A stretch of DNA of 64,000 bases. Source: Yponomeuta sedellus (Eukaryota; Arthropoda; Insecta; Lepidoptera; Yponomeutidae). The notes beneath the pieces were generated by a model. That model did not search any database. It saw only the letters and a program-made list of their open reading frames with translations, and was not told where the DNA came from. The position numbers were made by a program, and so were the translations under genes. The number at the start of each line of letters is the position of its first letter. The first letter of the stretch is position 1. The stretch is from NCBI GenBank assembly GCA_934045075.1, contig OW203725.1, forward strand, positions 17,420,269 through 17,484,268. The letters are read 5' to 3'. Positions 25,401 to 37,400 of the stretch are shown piece by piece.

Positions 25401-28400
25401 AATTGAGAAAGGAATGTCACGGTGGTTTGGACATGTGGAGAGGAAGAAAGATTGGCGAGACAAATATATATTGTGAATGTGGGGGGCCAGTACATCCTAG
25501 GAGGGACATCCCAGGCACACATACTTCTACCAAACAGGGGATGTATTAGCAAAGAGGAAGAGAAACTGTACCCCTAAACCGTGCATTCGCATACAGGTTG
25601 ATGAAGCGAAGGTGATCTGTCAGTATCGTAGCAAGTGGCAGTCCCTGGTCCCTGCCTGTCCCTCTGGCATAACAGAACATAACCTAAGAGGCGTGAGGTT
25701 ATGTTACGTTATGCTAAGAAGAAGAATGACCGATTCCTCTGATGTGACTCTGACGCGACCGTAGCTCCAGCAGGCGACGGTCAACGACGTGACGCGGCGG
25801 CTGCTGGCCGAGAAGGACCGGCAGCTGGATCTGCTGCGTGAGCGGGAGGCGGCGCTCGCGCGAGAGTGCGTCAAGTACCGCGAGACCATACACCAGCTCG
25901 CAGACCCCGAGACCAACGACTACGACAGCCTGCTCAAGGCGCAGGTAGGCAAGCTTTGGCTGTTAAAAAACTGTGGGAGAAACGCACACGCAGACATACA
26001 CTCGCGGTCTAAAAATGTTTACCACCTTAAGGTTGGTAATTGCATGCACAAATCCATGCCACATGGTCGATGATATTATGTGATTTGATTGATTAGGCAT
26101 AGAGCATAGAAGCAGCAATAGAGATTCACCCAAACGAGGTTGCCATGGTTTTACAATCAATTTCTATTATTTCAATCCTAGTATTTTTGATAAATGTCAT
26201 TGTAAAAAATTCAATTATGTCAACTTTTAAATAAAGAAAAGAGTTTCATCATCAAAACGTCATGAATACTCTTTTTGTTAGAATCGATGCTACAACAATA
26301 CAACTATTACTATATTCGTCCCCGACAACTACGCCCGCGCTGGTCTGCGTCGCCGGCACCAGTTGTTCGCGGAGAGCGCGCTGCGCACGCGCCGCGCTAG
26401 CAACGCGCCGACGCCTAGGGCTCTTGTACTTCTCAACGGTTTTATTGCCGAGGTCCAACATATCGACATTTTTGTCGACTCTATTAACAAAATAGCGTTC
26501 GAATTAAGATTATACTTATGTAAGTAGTTAATAAGGTTTAATGTGTATTTAGCAATAAGGTCGCTTTGGGAAACTGTAAGCTCATATTGCTGTTATTTTA
26601 AATAAATAAATAAAACAATTAAAAAGTAATACGTACCTAGATATAGCATTTTAGACTTTACTGCACACAGTGTGCTAAAGAATCTAATTTGAAAACTGAT
26701 AAACATTTTTAGACCGCGACCGTACACTCTTATTAAATAAAAAGTACATCAGCTCTCGAGACCAAGGAGTGCGTTAGTCTGCTCAAGGCGCGTGAAGAAT
26801 TTGGCTTTTAGAAGAGGGTTTAGAGGAAAGTATTAAGTACGGCAACCTGGTGCATATTACTTGGACCAGGTTGCTATGCACCAGGGGCTCGATTCTGTTA
26901 GTGCGTTACAGTACAATGACAGATATTTAGACAGGACACGTGACGTGTAGTTTTATGCAATTGCTGTCTAGAAGGTTTGATACGTGCGCGGGTACAGACT
27001 TAAAGCAGCAATGAATTAAAATCGCCATGTTTATGCAGTTCTCATTGTACTACAATCCATTAGCAAAATCTAGGCCCGTGTCGCCGACCCCGAGACCAAC
27101 GACTACGACAGTCAGTCTGCTCAAGGCGCTGGTAGATAGGCTTAGGTTGTTAAGAAAAAAAAACCGGATAAATGCGATTTAGATTCGCGCACCGATGGTT
27201 CCGTACGATCTGACCTTCTTTATAAATATGTATAGTATTTAGTGGGTCCGACCGTAGTTGGCGTTAGAATATATCATCACGTATTTGTAAGCTGATGATT
27301 CTCCAATCTGTCCAAACAAATAAGTCCCAGCGATCACGGCAAGTTTGATGCCTGAAAGATCTTGATATAATCTCCTAAGTGCTGACCTTGAAAATAACTA
27401 CACCATTGTTATTTTCAAGGTCAGACATAAAATAATGGTTGAGAAATTACAAATTACTAGCATTTAGGCTTAGCACGCGCTGCGCATGATGCTTGGAGCC
27501 ATATCTGATATTCAAAATTTTTTATATTACTATGTGAAATGTTAAGATTACTCTATCTGATAGTATTTTTAAATCTGTATTTAATCCGTACAGTACGGAT
27601 TCACGGAAACGATACGATGTGTCTTACGTGTTGTCACAATGAGTGTCGTTGTGTTTATGCAGCTAGCAACGTTGGAAAACGAGAAGGCACTTCTGCACCA
27701 GCAGGTGACCGATCTGAAGAAGGAGCTGGAAAAGAAGGAGGAGGCTGACAAGAACCGGGAGGATGACAGCGAGGGCAGGTAAATAGATATCCACTATCGC
27801 AATACATTAAAGTTACAGTAGCAATGCCACTCTCTAACCTTGAAGGAAAACACTGTGTGGAAACCTGAGTGTATGACGTTCTCACATACCTCGGCGCTTG
27901 AAATTGCCAATCCGCGGTGGGCACGCGTGGTTATTAAGCCTATACTCTTACTTCTCTCTCCCTCTCTCTCTCCCTCTCCCTCTCTCTATCTCTCTCTACC
28001 TCTCTCTCTCTCTCTCCTTCTCTCTCTCCCTCCTCTCTCTCCCTCCTCTCTCTCCCTCTCTTTATCACTCTCTGAGAGAAGGCGTGTGCCATGCGGTGGG
28101 ACGTATATAGGCTATAGAAAAAACAAACTGTACTAGTTTGGTTGTACACCTAAAGATGGGCGCAAAATCGGGAACTTACGTCAGACTTAGATTAAAGTGG
28201 CATTTATTTATTACTTTATTGCTTACCTGCTTTATTACCACAGAAGACGCAGAAGACAAGAACAAGTATAGTGTAGATGCATAAAAACATTATTTTAATA
28301 GATAACTCGAATTCTGACAAAGGCTCCATACGTTATAAGGCGTTACGTTCAAGTTGTGACGTCTGAGTCCAATTTGTATGACGCGTTTTTGTGCCACGTG

Positions 28401-31400
28401 ACTAGAATGACTTTTCGACAGGACACGGTATAAAAAGTATTAGACGTTGAGGAAAAAAATACGATTGTTTATCTTTTAACATGGCCTCGCTGATTATAGG
28501 TCGATATAGAGACTTATAGGTTATAATTCTGTTTATGTACGCGCGCACACACACACACACTTAAACACACCCTCGCACACACACTTACACACACACACTT
28601 ACACACACACGCATACACACACACACAAAGTTTACGAGTACCTAAAATATTGTTAAATATAGTTAACACTTATTGTTTAACACTGTGTAGTTATTAAATT
28701 TCAAGAATTTATTCAATAATTTAATAGATTATTTAATAACACATCTTGTTAACCATTTCTATTTCACACGTTACAAAATTGTTTACTCATTATTGGGAGG
28801 GCACTGCTACCTGTAATACAGGATTTTTCCTAGTATAGGTATCAGAAGCACGCATCAAAAATGTATGTAACTCTAATTAATGTCTTAATATATTGTATCA
28901 TGATGTAATTTAGTTTTGTATGTGTTTTGTGTCAATAAAGATTATTACTATTATATAATTAACGAAATGACCTGACTTGACTCTAGGACCTTGGAAAGAT
29001 AAGATGTTTTAAAAACCTATTTAAAGGCTAAAAATTCCACCCATGCCGGGATTCGAATCCGCGACCTCTGTATATCCGTGCCAGCGCTCTTTCCAACTGA
29101 GCTAATGGGCGACTCACCGGCATCAGTGAAATTTCGAAACTCTACAATATTCTCTGTGTTACGTACAGGCAGCGACATCTGGCTGAAGTAATTTGCATCA
29201 CTTGCAGCCCCGAGTACCTACCTTGCAGTTAGGTTTTTACATTGGAATGATATCGCTGTACCCATATGGTTAAATTATTTTTAATGCACTGACCCGTGCT
29301 AAGTACAATTTTAAAAACCTATTTAGAGGCAAAAAATTCCACCCATGCCGGGATTCGAACCCGCGACCTCTGGCTATCCGTGCTAGCGCTCTTTCCAACT
29401 GAACATATGGGCGTTTTTAAAATTTTCTTTAGCACGGGTTAGTGCATTAAAAATAATATAAAGATAAGATATTTTTTTATGTACTAGCTTATATTAGCCC
29501 CACTGCACGGTACCGGCCTTTTCTCAGAAAGAGAGCTTACAGGCTAAACTACCACGCGTGCCCACCGCAGTTTGGTGATTTCAAGCGCTGAGGAATTTGA
29601 ACACCCCAGACACACATGTTTCCTCACGATGTTTTCCTTCACAGTTAGCGAGTGGTATTGTTCCAGCAACCTGGACTTGGCCCCCGTGGTGGAGCAAAGC
29701 CTAACCTTCCTGCAGGAAGAGACCCGTGCCCCAACAGCGGGGACGTATAAGGGTTGCAATGAAATGAAAAGGTTTTATTCAAAGTAGCGCAGATACTGCG
29801 GCTTAATGAACGTTACAAGTCAAACTAGGTGTCCATTTCAAAAGCTAGATCATTTTGGAGAAAAAATGGACAAAAATGCTCCAAACATAGTCTTTTCAAA
29901 TTAAATCATCGATTGCTATTATAACTCTCGCAAATTTACATAGCTTACAACAATATCAACTGTTAGGATTAGCGAGCGAGTCGGCATGTCAGACTCAACA
30001 GCCTCCAACATACATCAGTTGTGCTGCCCACATGATAAGATTCCCCGGCTTCCAGGTCATCCTCGCCGAGACGCGAGGAGGGCAGAAGAGGGAGGTCCCG
30101 CTGCCATACGCCGTGCGGTCTCAGCGCGGGCACGCTGAGTCTCTCCTCGTGCCTTCCCGGACACACCGTCCTAGTTCTGTGGGACAAGGCGCATCAGAAC
30201 TACACCGTCATGCAGGTACGGAGGTCACATTGGAGGAGGTTAAGTTGGGAGATATTGGTGCCCGGTGTGTCACGGTACGCTAATAATCGCGGCCTACTTG
30301 TAACGGTGCAAAACTTTTTACACCATTTTTATGACTTCAAGTTTATTTTAAAAACCTAAGAAAACTTACTAATAAAGAATAACAAAACATAAGTTTCAAG
30401 TAGGTAAAACGGGTCAGTAGTATACTTTGGCAAACGGTGAGGTGACAAGTTCGATTCAATTTAATTTATTGTAACGTAAAGAATTTACCATCTATTTGCT
30501 GAGTGTCAAAGTACAATGTAACATGAAAGTGAAAGTCGTGAATGTAAATGCAATCTAGACAGTGTCACGTAATATTAAAGTTTGATTTAAAGATGAAACG
30601 ACAGAATGGTAGAAATATAAAAATGGTGTAAAAGCTTTGCACCGTTACACTATAGACACTTCGCACTCAAGGGGAACGTAATGAATGCTCTCCTATGAAC
30701 GAATAATGAGTTTTTAGAAAGCTATTTAGAGGCTAAAAATTCCGCCCATGCCGGGAATCGAAGCCGCGACCTCTGGCTAACCGTGCCAGCGCTCTCCCAA
30801 CTGAGCTAATGGGCAAGTGCCGGCATCGGTGAAATTTGGAACCTCTTTACAATATTCTCTGTATTATTTACAAAAGTCGCCCAAGACGACTAGGTTATAA
30901 TCTGAGACCGGACTTTTGGCAAATATAAACTCTTGCAGCGTAAAGCTATGATGTGGTGCCTGCGCCCTAGCCGGCGCATCTTGGTCGCAATTATTCTGAG
31001 TAATAGTTCTAGAGAACTATTACGAGATTATTTAAACTGGTACCTATCTTTATAAATAACAGCGTATTACTCTTATTTTGACTTAGACTTAACGCCCATC
31101 TGCCCCGATAAGTTCTACCAAACCCGCCTGTTTCGTCGACAGGAAGCGGCCATAATGTACTTCGTGCACAGCGATTGCCTGCCGGCGCTCGATCTCTGCG
31201 TGACCGCCAAAAACGAGAGCGACAGACGACTGTACGCCATCGCCACCGTTGAGTCGAAGGAATATTGCTACGCTAAGAAGGTAATGTTTCTTTACGAGTT
31301 GTTTGGTTATATTAATTTTAATGCACTATCCCGTGCTAAGGACAATTTTTAAAACCTATTTAAAGGCTAAAAATTCCACCCATGCCACCCAAGCTCAGAG

Positions 31401-34400
31401 TGCTTAGTGCGAGTTTTTTAACTACTCGATCGCGTTAACGTAAACTCATATTTCTATGGCATCGAGGAAGCGCCACCTAGCGACAAGTATGGAAATTAAA
31501 ATTGCTGAGTGCGAGTTGTACTGTGACAGCGTTTTGCCAGTTCCAACGGTTAACTTACTCATACTCACTACTCGATGCTCGATTAACGCGGTAGTAAAGT
31601 TATTCGATTGGATCTGTCAAACTCGCACTAAGCACTCTGTTGGGAGAGTGCTGGCACGGTTAGCCAGAGGTCGCGGGTTCGAGTCCCGAGTTCGGTGGTT
31701 GGAATTTTTAGCCTCTAAATAGGTTTTTAGAGTTGTTTAGTTGTAATGATTGCATTTTTAATAACTAATTACCTTATGCGGAAACTTATTTTTAGCCTTA
31801 AAAAGTTAAGATTACTTTGCTAAATTCCGCCAAAAATCCCACAAGCACCATGCGGTTAGCTAATGCACCGCCCTCCCTCCCACTTTTCCAGGCAGAAGCA
31901 AGACACGAACACATACATACATACATACATACATACATACATACATACATACATACATACATACATACATACATACATACATACATACATACATACATAC
32001 ATACATACATACATACATACATACATACATACATACATACATACATACATACATACATACATACATACATACATACATACATACATACATACATACATAC
32101 ATACATACATACATACATACATACATACATACATACATACATACACCCTTACATACATACATACATAACCTCACGCCTGTATCCCAGAGGGGTAGGCAGA
32201 AACCAAGGATGGCCACTTATGCCACGATCCTGACAGATCACCTTCGCTTCATCAACGTTCATAAGTCGTTGCATGCACGCACGCCGGTTCCGGGTACTTT
32301 TTATCTTTCTCTTTGCTAATAAATCCCCTATTTGGTCGATGTAAGTCCGTCTGGGACGTCCCTTACCAGCCCTTCCACTCACATTCGCAATATATATTTG
32401 TTTCGTCAATCTTTCTTCCTTCATCCTCTCCACATGTCCAAACCAACGCAACATTCCTTTCTCAATTCTAGTCTTTACATCCTCTTTCAGTCCACAACTT
32501 TCTCTAATCAGACTATTGCGTATCCTGTCAAACGAACACACCACCACCAACACCAATACTTGTGTGAGAAAACACGCGACGCGTTTCGCCTCTAACACGA
32601 GGCATCCTCAGGCTCCCAAATGCAAAGTAATCTTAACTTTTTAAGGCTATTATGGATTTCCGCAAAGTAACGCTTGATTCTATACAACAACTTATTTTTA
32701 GCTAATAACTAGAAACACTAAAATCTAACCAATTTTATGTAAGCTGCGGGTTTCCCAAAAATACATAAATTATAATATTTATAATATAACCGCGGCTTTC
32801 AGACTATCTCAGATTTCAGCGTGTAAAGGCTGCTTTATTTATTATCTAATAGAATAAATAGTATATTTCATTACAAGTGCGGAAAGGCTGTCATTGCAAA
32901 GAGTTCCGACAAATGTCTACCCGAGCCGAGGCGCAGCCGAAGGCGAGAGTTGACAGTCGGAACAAGTTGCAATGACGGTTCCGCACGTGTACTGAACGAC
33001 TATTTTTAATACAGTTGCGAAAAAAATAAGCAATTTAATAAAGAAAAAATATTTGGAAAATGGCGCCAACCGTAATAAAATATAAGCAGAGATTTTTTTC
33101 TTCACCCATTCTAGTAGGCAAAGGGAACTATGCCCATACAGCCAAGTCTTCAGTAGAATTTTTTTATTGATATGAAATGAAAATGAAAATTAATGAGATG
33201 AAATGAAACCTAACTTAACTCATTCAATCAAATCATTAAATCTGATATTGAAACAAATTAGTAGCTCATAAAAACTTCTATGTTTATTTTTAGTAAAAAC
33301 TTCATGGTTGGTTTTTCTTTTTAATAGACATTATTTTGACAGTTGGGAAAGAAAAGGCACGAGTGCGGTAAAGGTAAAAAAAAGCACGAGTGTGTAATAG
33401 TCTCCATCCCGCACGCTATACGTCCCTGTAATACGCCACTTTTTGAGCAACTGTATTAAAAAATCTCGTGTCAGTGTTTGTTGTCGAACTACTCAAAACA
33501 ACTTCACCGATTTTTATGTTTTTTTTTGTATATATTTGGTAGTTCTGAGCGTGGGTCGTTAGGCTAAATAATATGGCAAAACAACAATTGCGGGTTCAGC
33601 TACTTTTATTTAAAATACTCTCTATCTGGCCGGAAGGGCTCCTGGCCTAGTGATTGCAGTCAATCACTTAAGTTAAGCAACAGCAGGCGCGGTCAGGTAC
33701 TGGATGGGTAACCATCCCGTGACTGCCGCTAGTGGCATTTTTTCCGAGCGCTTTTGTGCTACGCAAGGCACGCTAAGCCGTTGGTGCCCGCTGTCATGAA
33801 ATGGCAGTCGTAAAGCCATCAGAGGCCGTCAGAGACTTTATGGGCGACATGATAACTTCTGACAGTAAGGCCCGCTTCTGTTATACAATCCTCCACCAAC
33901 CCGGACTTGGCCCCCGTGATGGAGTATGGCCTAACCTTCCTGCGATGCCGGAAGAGGCGCGTGCTCCAGCAGTTGGTATATACTAAGGGTTGGGATATAC
34001 AAAGGTTATCACTTTCTCGCCCACAGAGCGGCAACCGCTACCACATGCCGCGCGGCTCGCGCTTCTACCGCGTGCGCGTGCGACCGAGTCGCATGCTGGC
34101 TGCGCCGCCGCCGTGCTGCGACCACAAGCACAAGTCGCAAGGTGAGTTGGCTAGGCTCCAGTAGCGACCGAGCCTTGACAGTGCAGTCTGGTACAGTTAT
34201 TATCATCACATCATACTTTATTACATACCAAGCATTTAACAGGATAATACATAAGAAATACACACGATTGTAAATAAATAAATACGTATAATTAATTTAA
34301 ATTAGGAGAGAGGTAGCGGAGCGGTGGAATGCCGGCCTCGCTTTTGGGCGATCGTGGGTTTGAATCCCTTTGTTTTGTACATTTGTGAAGTTACAGTAGC

Positions 34401-37400
34401 AATAGCATCCGCTAACCTTGAAGAAAAACATCGTGATGAAACCTGAGGGTCTACGATGTTAAAATTGCCCCTCCGCAGTAGGCACGCGCGGTATTTAAGC
34501 CCGTACTATCTCTGTGATAGAAGACCTGTGTCCAGCAGTGGGGACGTATGTATAAAAATAAATATTAATTAAAAATTATGTGTCATCTTAAAATCCATTT
34601 GAGGCATGCGTAAGGCGGAAGCCAAAGGAACAGAAGACTTATACTATTTACTTTATATGTGATGGTTGAATTATCAACCATTACATATAAAGATGGTTAG
34701 ACACTCAATATCTATACAGATATCGATAATTCAACCAGTTATTAGTCCTCTTACAATTGCCAAATGTGATGAGGAAAATACAATCATTGCTATTGATGCT
34801 TATATTATTAAATCTAGCACAAAATATATTAAAGACAGAGTGGATCTAATTCGTATTTTGTTAATTTCAATGATCACCCACTTGTACTAAAGTTGATTTG
34901 CTTCGCACAATTTTCTGTGTGCTTATCATCTCCTATTCAATGTATGTACTCTCCCAGTTTTCCTTTTCAATCTAATTTGCTTGCTTACTGTGTATATTGT
35001 ATGATGCGAATCGAAATATCTCTGAAAAGTGATCCGGTTGCGTCATTTTGTACATTAATGCTTTACTGTTCGAAATAGCATAGGAGAGCACGCATAATAT
35101 GGTCTTAAGGTATTGGTTTCCTGAGATGACGGAGCCGTTATTAGCAGCTAATATACGGACACAGAAAGACGGCCGCCTGTACGGTGATTAACATGTGGAA
35201 AGTTCCACTGCCGTAATACAATAGAGATCGCTCTTAGCGATAAGACCGCCAATTGTATAACATTACTTAGATTTAAGAAATCATTGTTGTATCTATCCAC
35301 ACCATCGCACTCGGCCACCAGTATGAAAAGTATTTGATCCAGGAGGGAAAATAGGAAATATAATAATAGTATTATAAATTCACGCCAGCAATTCTGTTTT
35401 AACTGGGGTTTTCTGTATTCTTTACCTATAAATAGGTTCATGGATATGTACGAAATCTATTAAAATATCGTCGTCCTCGCTGTTCCAATTGGAGTTGGAA
35501 CTCGTTTTGTACGTAAATACCATTATACTTCACCGCCATCAATAAAAACGTTCACGAAGTATCCGACACCAACAAGATGGCCGTCATGCAGATGGCGGCA
35601 CCGCTTTGACAGCGTAACGTCACAACGTTATGCTGTCAATTACCGGTCTCTAGGAAACCGCGTCTTTTTGTTTGCATAGACAACGTTCTAGCAATATACT
35701 TTGCCAAGCGTTTGGAGAAATTAAAGAGTAAGGTTTTGCTCAGACTTTTCGTATGTGTTAGTTAATTTCTTGCACTTAGAAGCATTATAAAAATAAAAAC
35801 TACAGACATTTCATTACAAAGATGTAGTGTGCTTAATCATTGGTAGTAAATGCACTTAAATTTCGATATCACCGCTAATAAAGTCACTTCCGGTTTTTTT
35901 ATTTTTTGGACGAACTATATTACGACCGTTATATGACGGCACCATTATCTTAGGAAACCAAAGCTTTACAAAAAAAAATTAACGCCTGGATACTGCTCAC
36001 TGACAAATCGCTTTATACTTATTGGAAATTCGAATAAGTAGCAGTGACGAATAGTAGATTTTTTTATGAATGAAATGTATCACAAGTATGAATGAATGCA
36101 ACTATAACCTGTACAACTAATACCTCTTCAGTATACAACAGTATAGTTCGGTTCTATTGGCGGTAGAATTGTACATAAACTTACGCCTGTATCCTGGAGG
36201 GGTAAACCTATACTAGATTGTGCCACTTGCCTAACAAACTTCATCAACATTCATTAGTAGTAGGTTATTCAGGCGTTTATTTTTGTACATAGGCCGACCA
36301 GCCTTAGAGCTGTTATCAGCGACGCAATCACGTAAGATACAAGTATAAACCAAAATCTTTTGTAAACAAATCCTTGAAGATTAATAATAAAAATTTTAAT
36401 GGATGTCAAAATGATTTCAACCTTTTTCATCTCCTGTGATTTAGCGGGCGGGAGGGGCAGCCATGTTGTTTTTCGTGACTGAAGACTCTTTGAGTCAAAA
36501 AGACATTGATGTTTTTATATTTTATTATTGTGTTGTTTTCTTTGTTACCGCCCTACATCGACTAGATATGTACTCTCGAGACATCTCTCGTACTCAGCAG
36601 TCGGACCTGTAGACATATATTTGGCAAACGCCAGTGACGCCCCCTAGTCTGTGTTTCATAAAACTACAATTCACAGTTTATTATGACCATTCGATTTGCA
36701 TTGCGCAGGCATGTCATCCTACGTGTTAATCTGTGGGCTAATCGACTTTGTAAATCGAATTGTCAAAGTAAGCCATGAATTTTAGTTCTACGAAATAGGC
36801 TTCCGCGTGTCAGGGTGTACGGAGCGTGTGTTGCGTTGCAGATGGTATGAAGGTCGGTGTCCTCCCGCCGCTGTGCGACCCGCGGCCGGTCAAGAAATGG
36901 TTGACCTACATGCATGCCCCAGGTCCAGCTTTTAGTCTTTCATTTCGCACCCGGTGCGACTTGCAAGCAATGCGATTTGCCCTAGGCCAAATCAGACTTT
37001 TCTTTTCGTTTGAGCGTAGACTATTAAAGCCCATTCATTCATTCGTTTATTCATCCGTCGTTTATTTTGTCAAAATTAACTTTCGCTTCTATAACACGGT
37101 CTTTGGAAAAGAGCATTTAAGCAGCATTCTGGTTATTGCATGAGTCGCGCGTTTTGTCGCAAAACCCGCGACTAGCGTCGTACTCCCCAGACCACACACA
37201 TATTGTCGTCCACATCTTGTGAGCGAGAGGCAGTTACTTTTTCAATCAATTTCTTCAATTGACTGTGTTATACAATTTAATACGATACGATTTACGATAG
37301 ACGATTACCGGCAGTGGCTGGATAAAGGTAGCCGAGGTCAAAGAAGTGGCGTGCCTTGGAGACCTACGTCCAGCAGTTGTACGTCGCATTAATTGATTGA

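Larger units (their letters stand above)
31773..32665. repeat. inverted repeat flanking microsatellite and LINE fragment
   Basis: agccttaaaaagttaagatt acttt at 31795-31820 is answered by the reverse complement at 32623-32650; the similarity extends outward over gcggaaa. About 28 bp are identical. Confidence 0.8.

Noticed and set aside
30032..30283. 83-codon open frame as RB1CC1 exon frame
   Set aside because: The homologous Claw start (HTVLVLWDKAHQNY) lies in a different frame that also fits the phase of exon M.
31798..32233. Long open frames on both strands (IHTY / MYVC repeats)
   Set aside because: Translation of a pure TACA microsatellite; no stop can occur in any frame.
33665..33745. 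5S rRNA gene
   Set aside because: Only the internal control region is similar; the 5' third is missing and it is joined to a SINE body that recurs elsewhere.
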